Shown here piece after piece: positions 39,653 to 48,190 of a DNA stretch of 64,000 nt. Each line of letters starts with the position of its first letter. The first letter of the stretch is position 1. This DNA comes from Paramicrobacterium fandaimingii (GTDB lineage: Bacteria > Actinomycetota > Actinomycetes > Actinomycetales > Microbacteriaceae), in contig NZ_CP061170.1 of the NCBI RefSeq assembly GCF_011751745.2, positions 2,480,001-2,544,000 on the forward strand, written 5' to 3'. The position numbers were made by a program, and so were the translations under genes. Under the pieces are notes generated by a model, which saw nothing but the letters and a program-made list of their open reading frames with translations, was not told where the DNA came from and searched no databases.

Positions 39653-40063
39653 ATGAAGACGTCACCGAACCGAATGCTCGCCACGATCTTTGGGGCTGTG
39701 TATCTGCTCGTGGGGATCATCGGCTTCACCATCACCGCCGGGGTCGGCTTCGCGTCACAAGACGGTGCCCTGCTGCTCGGGCTGTTCATGGTGAACCCGC
39801 TGCACAACATCGCCCACGTGCTCATCGGCGCGGCGCTGCTGATCGGCGGGGTGTCAAACGTGCGCGCGGCGAAATCCGTCAACATCGTCGTCGGCGCTGC
39901 GTACCTGCTTCTGGGAATCGTCGGGTTCTTCGTGAGCGGCCCGGTCAACGTGCTGGCGCTCAACATGCCCGACCACTTCCTGCACCTCGGCAGCGCCGTT
40001 CTGCTTCTCGGAATCGGGCTGGGCACAGACAAGAGCACGTCGCCCGCACCGGCGACTGCGTGA
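39653..40063 (+). CDS. DUF4383-type membrane protein
   Basis: 136 residues from the ATG at 39653, preceded by an excellent AAAGGAGG site. Four membrane helices: MLATIFGAVYLLVGIIGFTI, the NPLHNIAHVLIGAALLIGGVS segment, VNIVVGAAYLLLGIVGFFVSG, and DHFLHLGSAVLLLGIGL. The conserved NxxHN/HLxxG histidines between helices are characteristic of the DUF4383 family, whose function is unknown. The long frame starting at 39494 adds only low-complexity residues. Another small membrane protein follows in the same direction. Confidence 0.85.
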   Translation: MKTSPNRMLATIFGAVYLLVGIIGFTITAGVGFASQDGALLLGLFMVNPLHNIAHVLIGAALLIGGVSNVRAAKSVNIVVGAAYLLLGIVGFFVSGPVNVLALNMPDHFLHLGSAVLLLGIGLGTDKSTSPAPATA

Positions 40064-40131
40064 CCGTTCGCTGTGGCGCCGCCCGGCGCCACAGCGGCAC
40101 CGGCCAGCATCCACAACACCGGAGGTTCTCT

Positions 40132-40674
40132 ATGAGCTCCACACTCTCCCCCGCACCCGCCCGCGTGTCAGCATCAACCACGTCTGATCACCCGTTCGTC
40201 AGGGCACTCGCGGGCCTCGCCATCTTCGGCAGCGGACTCGTGCACTTCGCCGTCTCATCGTCGCAGGGCCCCCTCGTGCTCGCGGTGCTCGTCGTCGTCG
40301 CGACAGCGCAGCTCGCCTTCGCCGTTGGGCTGCTCTCTGGCCGCATGCCGATCCGTGCGCGAGCCGTCATCATCGCGAGCGTGCCCATCGTCGTGTGGGC
40401 GCTGCTCACGCTGACGTCATCTGCTCTCGGCAGCGGTCTTCCCCTTGGCCCCATGCTCACGGCGGCGAGCCTCGAGCTTTTCGCGGCGCTGGCCCTGGCA
40501 GCATCCGTTCGGTTCTCTCCCTCAAAGCAGGTGACCGCCCGACCGTGGATGTTCATTGTGGCCCTCGTTGTCGGAGCAACCACGCTGCCTCTGGTTGCCG
40601 TTCCGGCAATCTCACACGCCCAGTACCCGCCGGGCCAATCATCACCATCGCCGGCCACGGGACACCACCACTAA
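40132..40674 (+). CDS. Four-helix integral membrane protein, hypothetical
   Basis: 180 residues from the ATG at 40132, with GGAGG upstream. Four hydrophobic segments (about 25-40, 45-70, 80-100, 105-125) and a fifth at 145-165, ending in a His-rich tail (SPATGHHH) that may bind metal. It follows the DUF4383 gene by 68 bases and is probably co-transcribed. No family recognised; DoxX- or copper-related small membrane proteins have similar plans. The long alternate frame from 39403 is the same frame read upstream through unrelated sequence. Confidence 0.7.
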   Translation: MSSTLSPAPARVSASTTSDHPFVRALAGLAIFGSGLVHFAVSSSQGPLVLAVLVVVATAQLAFAVGLLSGRMPIRARAVIIASVPIVVWALLTLTSSALGSGLPLGPMLTAASLELFAALALAASVRFSPSKQVTARPWMFIVALVVGATTLPLVAVPAISHAQYPPGQSSPSPATGHHH

Positions 40675-40687
40675 GCGCCCTCGGTCG

Positions 40688-40812
40688 GCGCAGCGGGGCG
40701 AGCGTCGCCACGTTCACCTGCCTCACACTGCGGCGTGCCTACGATGACGTACGCGAGACTCACACGACTGCCGTGGACGCCCCTCTACCGCCGCACCATG
40801 GTCTCGAGTCGC
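40688..40812 (+). pseudogene. Scar of the TIGR01777 epimerase gene (promoter plus internal piece)
   Basis: Bases 40688-40753 match 51805-51870, the upstream region and start of the intact gene, in 62 of 66 positions. Bases 40753-40812 match its internal region 52072-52131 in 58 of 60. A 201-base piece between them is missing. The remnant marks the left edge of the catabolic island and shows that part of this gene, with its promoter, once lay next to the membrane-protein genes. A 27-residue frame from 40744 is present but surely not functional. Confidence 0.85.
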
Positions 40813-40866
40813 TACAGCGAACCATAGCCTGCTGCCTCGTAATTGTCTGACCCCCACAGGCAACGG

Positions 40867-41823
40867 TTAGGTCGTCAGGGGGCTGCGTAGAGCTTGTCCG
40901 TTAAGCGCGCGTTCGCCTTCTTCCGTTGCAAGACGTTGAAGATTCGCCAACGATTGATCAGAGTAGAAGGCCGCATGCGGTGTCAAGACAACGGATTCGA
41001 GACCTCGAAGCTCAGAATCGATTTCTACCGGTTCCGTCTCGAACACATCGAGTGCAGCCCCACCCAGATGACTCCTTTTTATCGCGAGAATTAGAGCATC
41101 AGTGTGAATCAGTGGCCCGCGCGACGTGTTGACGATTACCGCGCCCTCTTTCATCATCCCTAACTCTTTCTCACCGATCAGGTGATGATTCTCTGCTGTC
41201 AGTGGAGCATGGAGTGAAAGAGCGTCTGATTCTCGCAACACGTCATCAAAGCTCATCAACTCGATACCGATTCGCGCGAGTTCATCGGGCGCGACGAACG
41301 GATCGTAAGCAATGACGCGGAAACCGAACGGCACGAGACGAGATGCCACAGACCGGCCGATTCGTCCCGTGCCGATCAGCCCAACTGTCGTATGGGAAAA
41401 GGCGAGGGTTTTTCCCAGCGCAGGGGGCTGCACCCAGCCCTCTCGACGAATCGCCCTGTCGTACATTGGAATTTTTCTGAGGAGCGCGAGAAGCGCCGCT
41501 GTCGTATGGTCGGCGACAGTGTCTGCTCCATAGTCGGGAACGTTGCAGACAGCAATGTTGAGAAATTTTGCCGCCGCGACATCGACATTGTCGTAACCGA
41601 TCCCGTAGCGGATAACGACTGCGCCCGGGTGCAATGAGGAAAGCACGCGCTCAGTTATCGGGGCGAAATTGACGAAGACGACACGTGCGCCAGCGACCGC
41701 ATTAACTGTCTCATCCTCGGTCGTGCACTGGTGCTCCGAAAACGACGCGTTGAGTCGCCGTGCCATCGCGCGTTCTCGATCGACGTTTCCGAACGCCTGA
41801 TCCGTTACGACCACGTCAGTCAT
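40867..41823 (-). CDS. D-2-hydroxyacid dehydrogenase family protein
   Basis: 318 residues from the ATG at 41823. NAD-binding motif TVGLIGTGRIGRSVASRLVPFGFRVIAYDPF; catalytic Arg in VNTSRGPLI, Glu in DVFETEP and His in LTPHAAFYSDQS. The pattern (GTGRIG, HAAFYS) is that of the C-terminal-binding-protein/phosphoglycerate-dehydrogenase-like group. It would oxidise a 2-hydroxy acid or reduce a 2-keto acid formed in the pathway. The start overlaps the previous gene's end by 8 bases. It is the last gene of the ten-gene operon. Confidence 0.9.
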   Translation of the reverse strand: MTDVVVTDQAFGNVDRERAMARRLNASFSEHQCTTEDETVNAVAGARVVFVNFAPITERVLSSLHPGAVVIRYGIGYDNVDVAAAKFLNIAVCNVPDYGADTVADHTTAALLALLRKIPMYDRAIRREGWVQPPALGKTLAFSHTTVGLIGTGRIGRSVASRLVPFGFRVIAYDPFVAPDELARIGIELMSFDDVLRESDALSLHAPLTAENHHLIGEKELGMMKEGAVIVNTSRGPLIHTDALILAIKRSHLGGAALDVFETEPVEIDSELRGLESVVLTPHAAFYSDQSLANLQRLATEEGERALNGQALRSPLTT

Positions 41824-43024
41824 TTTTGTCCTCGCTCTTCTGCCCTCTTTCACCGTGGGTCGTCATGAGCCCTCGCTCGAACAGGTTGGCAAACAACGCG
41901 CGAATTCCGAAAGTCCAGGTCGGCGCTTCCTCCGAGGGCACAACTCGGTTCTCCAGTGCTCCCAACTCCGGAGCAGCGATTCGCACGATGTCACCGCGTT
42001 TGTGGGTAAAGCCCTTACCTGTATCGTCGCGATCTTTCGTCGGGGCGAACATTGTTCCTGTGAACAGCACGAAGCCGTCAGGGTATTGATGATGACGTCC
42101 GATTGCGTGGGAAATGAGATCGTCAAAAGTACGACTCATCTCTCGCACCGAACTCGAGTCGTCGAGCACGAAGCCATCATCGCCATGCACAGATAGTGCG
42201 ACAACGATCTCGCGTGCGGACTCGATGGTGAAGTTCTCGTCGAAAACGCGAATGAACGGTCCAATCGCGCACGACGCGTTATTGTCCTTAGCCTCAGCGA
42301 GAAGCAGTGCACTGCGTCCTTCGAAATCGCGAAGGTTCACGTCATTGCCTAGAGTCACACCTACGGGGGTGCCGTTCGCCGTGACTGCGAGGACAAGCTC
42401 CGGCTCAGGGTTGTTCCAGGTCGAGCGCGCAAGGACACCGATGTGAGCGCCGGGCCCGACGGCCGAGAGCACGGGTGCCTTCGTGAAGATTTCAGGGTCC
42501 GGCCCGATACCGACTTCCAAGTACTGCGACCACAGGCCTTCGGCAATCAGCGCCTCTTTCAGTCGCGCGGACTCGTCACTCCCGGGGACAATTGTGCTGA
42601 GAGCGGCCCCAATCTTCTCGTTGACGCGTGCCCTGATTGTCGCCGCTTTTTCCGCGTCCCCGGCCGCTTGCTCTTCAATCACCCGCTCCACCATGCTGCG
42701 GGCAAATGTCACGCCTGCCGCCTTGATGACGTGAAGGTCGATCGGGGCAAGAAAGCGCACTCCACTGCCTTCGCGCGTTCCTCGAGAAACGTCGGCGAGC
42801 GCCCAACTCTTCCTCCCCGGTGTGTCGCGCAATATGGCAAGGAGATCGTCGCGTTCAAGCAGATCCGAGACAGTCGGGGCGATCGCGGTGAGGTCAACGA
42901 CGGTTTCGCCACGAACCGTCACGACGCTTGGTCCTTCTTCGTCGGGATCGAAAACCCGTCCGACCAGGTGCGCGTCGCGAGTGTCATTCGGCAGAAATGA
43001 TGCGTTCGTATCGACTGTTTCCAT
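41816..43024 (-). CDS. Fumarylacetoacetate hydrolase (FAH) family protein
   Basis: 402 residues from the ATG at 43024. The C-terminal FAH fold shows the metal ligands: EPELVLAV (two Glu) and GNDVNLRDFEGRSALLLAEAKDNNASCAIGPFI (Asp). The N-terminal 130 residues form the extra domain found in larger FAH-family members. Relatives cleave C-C bonds of acylpyruvates or dehydrate/hydrolyse 3-deoxy sugar acids (e.g. 2,4-diketo-3-deoxy-L-fuconate hydrolase). The exact reaction cannot be read from sequence. It lies between the RraA-type aldolase and the hydroxyacid dehydrogenase. Confidence 0.85.
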   Translation of the reverse strand: METVDTNASFLPNDTRDAHLVGRVFDPDEEGPSVVTVRGETVVDLTAIAPTVSDLLERDDLLAILRDTPGRKSWALADVSRGTREGSGVRFLAPIDLHVIKAAGVTFARSMVERVIEEQAAGDAEKAATIRARVNEKIGAALSTIVPGSDESARLKEALIAEGLWSQYLEVGIGPDPEIFTKAPVLSAVGPGAHIGVLARSTWNNPEPELVLAVTANGTPVGVTLGNDVNLRDFEGRSALLLAEAKDNNASCAIGPFIRVFDENFTIESAREIVVALSVHGDDGFVLDDSSSVREMSRTFDDLISHAIGRHHQYPDGFVLFTGTMFAPTKDRDDTGKGFTHKRGDIVRIAAPELGALENRVVPSEEAPTWTFGIRALFANLFERGLMTTHGERGQKSEDKND

Positions 43025-43087
43025 AGGGCAACCCTTCATATTGGTGAGGCCGGGCCCGCCGAACAACAGTGCGACGGGCCCCACCGA

Positions 43088-43858
43088 TTAGACCTCTGAG
43101 AAGTACGCCTCAATGGCGTCGACGTCAACGGACGAGTCGCTTGTCTTGCCGAGGCTCGCGTAGTGCTTTCTGCGAGCTCGCATGTCAGCCAGAAGAATCG
43201 CGCGTGCGTGCGTCGCCACCTCATGAGCAACGTCAGCAGGGACCACGACAACGCCATCGTCGTCTGCACCGACGATGTCGCCCGGACTCACCTGAACACC
43301 GCCGCATGCAATCGTTGTCTGAGTCTCAATCGCCTGGATGCGCCCTGGAATGATCGTGCGTCCACGATGCCTGGCAACGACGGGGCTGCGTTGCGCAGCA
43401 ACCTCCGCGGTATCGCGACAGTATCCGTCTGTGATCACTCCGACTGCACCGCCGAGTACGGCCGCCATCGCATTCTCTGACCCCCAAAAGCCAACCTCAG
43501 GACCTCCGCCGGAATCCATCACGATGACATGGCCCGCTTTCAGGTCATCGGGGAGCCGCGCATGAGAGGTCTCGGCAAACCACCGCCCATGCGCCTTCAC
43601 GATGTCCTCTGTGGTGCCAAGCTTCCACATGGGCTTGTTTGACGGAACACAGCGGATCGTCGCTGCTTCTCCCCAAAACGTCATGCCGAGCCAGAGTGGA
43701 CGTACCTCCCGATCCATGAGTCCGATATTGAAGTATCCGATGCCGTCGAGGGCATCGACAACGTCGCACACTCGCAAATGCTGATAGAGGCTACCGAGGT
43801 TCTCGGGATCTGCCTTCTCGTACTGCGCACCGCTTACGTTCGTTTGAGTTGCGGTCAT
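43088..43858 (-). CDS. RraA/HMG-aldolase family protein
   Basis: 256 residues, longer than RraA itself (about 160). The core motif GGAVGVITDGYCRDTAEVAAQRSPVVARH carries the Arg-Asp pair that binds metal and pyruvate in class II aldolases of the HMG/CHA type, and GDIVGADDDGVVVVPADVA is the family's C-terminal signature. HMG/CHA-type aldolases split 4-hydroxy-4-methyl/carboxy-2-oxo acids to pyruvate. In this operon it probably performs the final retro-aldol cleavage; an inhibitor-of-RNase-E role is unlikely in this context. Confidence 0.85.
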   Translation of the reverse strand: MTATQTNVSGAQYEKADPENLGSLYQHLRVCDVVDALDGIGYFNIGLMDREVRPLWLGMTFWGEAATIRCVPSNKPMWKLGTTEDIVKAHGRWFAETSHARLPDDLKAGHVIVMDSGGGPEVGFWGSENAMAAVLGGAVGVITDGYCRDTAEVAAQRSPVVARHRGRTIIPGRIQAIETQTTIACGGVQVSPGDIVGADDDGVVVVPADVAHEVATHARAILLADMRARRKHYASLGKTSDSSVDVDAIEAYFSEV

Positions 43859-43917
43859 TTTGCGTTTCTCCTACTTTCATTGACTCGAATATTGATATTC
43901 CGTGGCTTGTGGCGCGT

Positions 43918-44808
43918 TCATCTCATGCCGGAGTCTGCACGTCTCACCTCCCGGTCTTCGACGGAGGTGCCAAGTGCGTACCAGCGCTGCGCTGTTCCGC
44001 CGCTGAGAGCGTCACGCTCTGATTGGCTCAGATTGTGCGCCTCAACAAGCTCTCTCAGATCTCGCCATGCATTCCCATATGACTGCCGATGCAACACAAC
44101 GGGCCAGTTGCTCGCCAGCATCAACCGATCGACTCCGAACTTGCTCACAACATGATCGACAAACGGCCTGAGCATCTGCGCGTCCCACCGTGGCCACGCG
44201 CTGAGAATGTCAATGCCGACGGATACCTTCATGGCGACGTTGTCGCACGCCGCCAGCTGCCCAATGTTCGCGGCCCAGACTTCTCCTTCACCCGACTCGA
44301 CAGGTGGCCGACCGAGATGGTCAACAACGATCCGCAGTTCGGGGACTGCCCTGGCGAGCATCGTGACTGCAGCGGTCTGCTCGGGAGTGACGGGCACCAC
44401 GTCCCAGGCAAGTCCTCTCGACGCCAGCTCGTTGAACAGTCGAATAACGTCTGCGTTCTGCAGCCAGGAAAGTGGGTCGCGCGCGATCAAGCAGCGGACA
44501 CCGCGCTGTTTCGGGATATGCAGTCGCTCGAGTTCCGCGATCGCTTGTGTGCCCTGCGAAACGGGAAGCCACGAGACGATGCCTGCGGTGCGCTCAAATC
44601 GAGCGTAGTCCGCGAGACGATTATTCTCTGCTCGTTCGTCGACCGATTGAATTAGCACGGTTGCGTCAACACCGGCCGCGTCGAGCTCAGTAACGAGGTC
44701 GTCTGGGCCGAAATCTTGCTTAAGCACGTGATGCGCGTCGGTTCGCCATGGCTGTTCCTGCGCCGCTGTGCGCCAGTAGTGGTGATGCGCATCAATCACT
44801 TGAGACAT
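43918..44808 (-). CDS. COG3618-type amidohydrolase (lactonase-like)
   Basis: 296 residues from the ATG at 44808. TIM-barrel metal-dependent hydrolase: VIDAHHHYW with the HxH metal pair, the ELDAAGVDATVLIQSV strand, RIVVDHLGRPPVESGE (His on strand 6), and SKFGVDRLMLASNWPV near the end. Characterised relatives are L-fuconolactonase and 2-pyrone-4,6-dicarboxylate lactonase (LigI). The last motif reads ASNWPV where those have (G)SDWP, so the catalytic Asp is Asn here, which also occurs in other subgroups and makes the substrate class uncertain. Confidence 0.85.
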   Translation of the reverse strand: MSQVIDAHHHYWRTAAQEQPWRTDAHHVLKQDFGPDDLVTELDAAGVDATVLIQSVDERAENNRLADYARFERTAGIVSWLPVSQGTQAIAELERLHIPKQRGVRCLIARDPLSWLQNADVIRLFNELASRGLAWDVVPVTPEQTAAVTMLARAVPELRIVVDHLGRPPVESGEGEVWAANIGQLAACDNVAMKVSVGIDILSAWPRWDAQMLRPFVDHVVSKFGVDRLMLASNWPVVLHRQSYGNAWRDLRELVEAHNLSQSERDALSGGTAQRWYALGTSVEDREVRRADSGMR

Positions 44809-44809
44809 C

Positions 44810-45586
44810 TCACAGTCCCTTCCATTGCGGGTGACGATGTTCAAGGAACGCGCGCACCCCTTCTCTGAAGTCGTCGCTCCCATAGCAGGAACGCAGCAGA
44901 TCTTCGTCGTGAAAATCTGCGGTGCCCGCGCGCCGGTCCAGTGCCTTCAGCGCCGCAAGTGAACGGGGAGCCGAACGGCGAATGCCGCGCACCACAGCCT
45001 CGACTCGCGCGTCGAGCTCGCCCTCGTCCACGCTGGCAAACACGAATCCGCTCGCCACAAGTTCATCAGCAGGCACGAGCGTTGCCGTCAGGAGCATCGA
45101 CACTGCTCTGGCTGAGCCAAGCCGATCGCGCAGACGTGCGACAACGGGGCCTGGAAGGCAGTTGCCCAAAGTTCGGACAATCGGCGCCCCGAACCGCGCG
45201 CTACGGTCGGCGACGATAATGTCGCACATGGCGGCAATCGCCAACCCAGCGCCGACCGCAGCCCCGTGCACAGCTGCAATTGTCGGCACCGGCAGGTTAT
45301 CCAACTTGCTGAGAACTCGACCGACGCGCCGCTCGTACCGAACCCCGTCGTCTGACGAGGCGAAGTCGGCGAACTCCGCAATATCCGTGCCGGCGGCGAA
45401 CCCGTCTGCTTCGCTCCCCGCGATGACCAGCACCCGCAGATTCTGGTTCGTTGCGAGCACATCGATGTGCGCCTCGAGGTCGTCATACATTTCCGCAGTC
45501 AGGGCGTTCCGCCGGCCCGGATTGGACAGAGTGATTCGCGCACGGTCGTCCTCATGGCTGAGCATCACCTGCGGGCGCGCAGTCAT
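44810..45586 (-). CDS. Enoyl-CoA hydratase/isomerase family protein
   Basis: 258 residues with crotonase-fold landmarks: ITLSNPGRRNALTAEMYDDL, AGTDIAEFADF and the oxyanion-hole segment IAAVHGAAVGAGLAIAAMCDIIVADRSARFGAP. The two glutamates of hydratases are not found where expected: after FGAP comes IVRTLGN (Ile for the first Glu), and RAVSMLLTATLV has Ser at the second. It may therefore be an isomerase, hydrolase or lyase of the superfamily rather than a hydratase. Overlaps the CoA-transferase gene by four bases, implying a CoA-bound intermediate. Confidence 0.85.
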   Translation of the reverse strand: MTARPQVMLSHEDDRARITLSNPGRRNALTAEMYDDLEAHIDVLATNQNLRVLVIAGSEADGFAAGTDIAEFADFASSDDGVRYERRVGRVLSKLDNLPVPTIAAVHGAAVGAGLAIAAMCDIIVADRSARFGAPIVRTLGNCLPGPVVARLRDRLGSARAVSMLLTATLVPADELVASGFVFASVDEGELDARVEAVVRGIRRSAPRSLAALKALDRRAGTADFHDEDLLRSCYGSDDFREGVRAFLEHRHPQWKGL

Positions 45587-46791
45587 TGTGGTTCCGTGAG
45601 ATCGTCATGCTCCCCCGTAAGGATCACATCGTCGTCTTGACCGAGCAGTGGCGCTGCTGTGCGAATCTCGACAGGTGTTCCGTGCAGCTTGATCGGGGTA
45701 CCGAGTACGGCAACGTCCCCCTCGACAGGATGCTGCAGATGCGCAACCATCTCGCGAGCCCGCACGTGTTCGTCGTGGGTGAGAACGTACTTGTAATCCC
45801 TGATGGCACCCGCTGGCACACCGGACGCCAGAAGAATTTCCACCCACTCGTCCGTGTCTCGATGCTTCAAATGCACTTCAAGATCAGCGGCAAGCTCATC
45901 GCGATGATTCAGACGAGCGTTGTTATCGGCGTATCGCTTGTCGCGAATCAGCTCTGGAGCATCAAGCGCCTTACAGAGCAGGCGCCAGAGCTTTTCATTG
46001 TTGGCTCCAACGGTGACGTAGCCATCCGCTGTCTGGAGCGCTTGGTACGGCGCTGACATCCGGTTCGCCGAGCCCAGCGGCTCCGGGCTCTCACCCGTCG
46101 ACCAGAACTCAGTGGACTCCCAAACGCTCATCGCCAGCGCAGACTCAAACAGCGATGTTTCGAGATACTGTCCCTCCCCATCGCGATCCCGGGCGCGAAT
46201 CGCCGAGAGCACACCAATGGTGCAGAACATGCCTGCGCCGAGATCGGCAATGGGGATTGCCGATTTAATCGGGCGGCCACCGGGTTCTCCCATAACGCTC
46301 ATGACGCCCGTCATTGCCTGCGCGATCAGGTCATACCCGGGGTAGCTGGCGTATGGCCCGCTCTGGCCGAAGCCTGAGATGCTCGCATAGACGATTTGCG
46401 GGTTGGCGGCCCGGACAGCGTCGTATCCGATGCCGAGCCGAGCCGCCACACCTGGCCGAAAATTCTCGATGACCACGTCAGCTGTCTTGACCAGTTCGAA
46501 GAACTGTTTCAACCCTGTTTCGGTCTTCAGATCAATTCGGATGCTGCGCTTGTTGCGATTGAGAGAGAGGAAGGCACGCGAGTCGTCGCCGATGACGGAG
46601 TACCCCCAGGACTTCCGCGTCTGATCGCCATGCGCCGGATTCTCCACTTTGATGACATCTGCACCAAGATCGGCGAGCATCATTGTGCAAAAAGGACCGG
46701 ACATCACCTGGGTGAGGTCGAGCACTCGAATACCGTCGAGCGCTGATGACCGCGATGATGCCCCAGTTTGAGATCCTGTAGTGGCGTTCAC
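45583..46791 (-). CDS. CaiB/BaiF-type (class III) CoA transferase
   Basis: 402 residues. Typical N-terminus LDGIRVLDLTQVMSGPFCTMMLADLGADVIKVENPAHGDQTR, then NRNKRSIRIDLKTETG, and the catalytic Asp in AIPIADLGAGMFCTIGVLSAI. C-terminal VEILLASGVPAGAIRDYKYVLTHDEHVRAREMV is also standard. It moves CoA between a donor acyl-CoA (often succinyl-CoA) and a carboxylic acid, activating the pathway's substrate. Coupled to the enoyl-CoA-hydratase-like gene. The substrate is unknown. Confidence 0.93.
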   Translation of the reverse strand: MNATTGSQTGASSRSSALDGIRVLDLTQVMSGPFCTMMLADLGADVIKVENPAHGDQTRKSWGYSVIGDDSRAFLSLNRNKRSIRIDLKTETGLKQFFELVKTADVVIENFRPGVAARLGIGYDAVRAANPQIVYASISGFGQSGPYASYPGYDLIAQAMTGVMSVMGEPGGRPIKSAIPIADLGAGMFCTIGVLSAIRARDRDGEGQYLETSLFESALAMSVWESTEFWSTGESPEPLGSANRMSAPYQALQTADGYVTVGANNEKLWRLLCKALDAPELIRDKRYADNNARLNHRDELAADLEVHLKHRDTDEWVEILLASGVPAGAIRDYKYVLTHDEHVRAREMVAHLQHPVEGDVAVLGTPIKLHGTPVEIRTAAPLLGQDDDVILTGEHDDLTEPQ

Positions 46792-46836
46792 CTATAACTC
46801 CTCAATTGTCGGGCTTGGGTCCTGGTGAGCCTGAGC

Positions 46837-48174
46837 TCAGATGCCCAAGCTTGAGTTTGCTTCCGAGAAGAACTGCTTGACGGCGTCCTCCACGCTGCTG
46901 CGTTCGAACGACACGTCCTCGTACGCTCGCTTGAACGACGCTTCGAATGTCGCCTGATAGCCGGGAGGGAAAACGATCGACTGGGGTTCGCCCTGCACGA
47001 TCTCCTTGTAGAGTTCGAGCTCATGCTTCTTCGTCGGCGTGAGGCTGTCATCAGCGATCAGCGCCTCGAGCACCTTTGTGTTGGTCGGCGCACCGTTGTC
47101 AGCGGCAAATGCCTTGCCCGCTTCCAGATCGTTTGTGAAAAAGTCGATGAAAGCAGCCGCTGTGGGCACGTTCTCACACGACTTCGGAATCGCGAACCCT
47201 GATGGGTACAGAGCGTTGCCCGAACCTTCGGAGCCCCGTGGATACGGAATCGTCGTCATCTGCTGGCCGTCGCCCTTGCCCTCGAGCGTTGCCGACGCTG
47301 GCGTCAGTGCGTTGCCGGGAATCGTGTCGGACATGACCTCACCCGTGGCAAAGAAACCCTGGTCTGGCCCCGTCGGCTCCTCGGCGGTGCGCTCGGCCGG
47401 CATTGTCACTCCTGCTTTGCGCACCCCTTCCCACATATTCCAGTACTCGATGAGGTCATCTTCCGAGAAACCGAGTTTGCCCTCGTCGTTGAAGAGCGAC
47501 TTGCCGTTGGCAAGAGTCCAGCCAATGAAGAAGTTCGGCCGACCACCATTGCTATCCATCGCCCGGACGCCTTCCGGAAGACTCTCCTGCGCCTCAGTCA
47601 GGTAAGAGATGTAGTCGTCCCAGGTGTAACCCTCCTCGGGTAGCCCGACACCGGCATCGTCGGCCAACGTGGTGTTGACGCCCACGGCATCGTATGCCGC
47701 ACCATAGGGAAGAAAATAGAGGTTTCCGTCCGTTCCTCGCCCGTTATCGAGAACCGTCTCAGGAATATCACTCACGTCAATCGCTCCGGATTCGATCATC
47801 GGATCGAGTGGCATCAGCAGATCGTTTTTCGTGTAGTCATTGACCTGACGACCTTGCAGCTGCACTGCACACGGGAGGCTCTGGCTGGCGGCCTGAACAT
47901 TGAGCTTGTCGAAGTACTTACTGAAATCGGCAGTAGCCTGGCCGTCGACTTTGACCCCGTCACTCTGTTCCGTGAACATTTTGATGACAGCGTTAGTCTT
48001 CGCCGAGCGGGCTTCGCCGCCCCACCACGCGACAGCAATCTGGCCGCTCACTTCGCCGGTTCCGTCGTGAGGGCCGGAGCCACCCGCACCTTCTGCACCT
48101 CCACTGCAGGCTGCGAGGGACAATGCGAGTCCAGCTGCCGCCGCAATGCCGACAGTCCTTCGTTTCCACGTCAT
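46837..48174 (-). CDS. ABC transporter substrate-binding lipoprotein (CUT1 type)
   Basis: 445 residues with a lipoprotein signal: MTWKRRTVGIAAAAGLALSLAAC, lipobox LAAC, then GGAEGAGGSG. The mature part is a family-1 solute-binding protein: IAVAWWGGEARSAKTNAVIKMF at the start, YFLPYGAAYDAVGVNTTL and YPRGSEGSGNALYPSGFAIPKSCENVPTAAAFIDFFTND. Such proteins usually bind oligosaccharides, glycosides or polyols. Two permease genes precede it in the operon, but no ATPase gene is present; as for many CUT1 systems, a shared MsiK-type ATPase elsewhere probably energises transport. Confidence 0.93.
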   Translation of the reverse strand: MTWKRRTVGIAAAAGLALSLAACSGGAEGAGGSGPHDGTGEVSGQIAVAWWGGEARSAKTNAVIKMFTEQSDGVKVDGQATADFSKYFDKLNVQAASQSLPCAVQLQGRQVNDYTKNDLLMPLDPMIESGAIDVSDIPETVLDNGRGTDGNLYFLPYGAAYDAVGVNTTLADDAGVGLPEEGYTWDDYISYLTEAQESLPEGVRAMDSNGGRPNFFIGWTLANGKSLFNDEGKLGFSEDDLIEYWNMWEGVRKAGVTMPAERTAEEPTGPDQGFFATGEVMSDTIPGNALTPASATLEGKGDGQQMTTIPYPRGSEGSGNALYPSGFAIPKSCENVPTAAAFIDFFTNDLEAGKAFAADNGAPTNTKVLEALIADDSLTPTKKHELELYKEIVQGEPQSIVFPPGYQATFEASFKRAYEDVSFERSSVEDAVKQFFSEANSSLGI

Positions 48175-48190
48175 TGTGATTACCTTTCTG

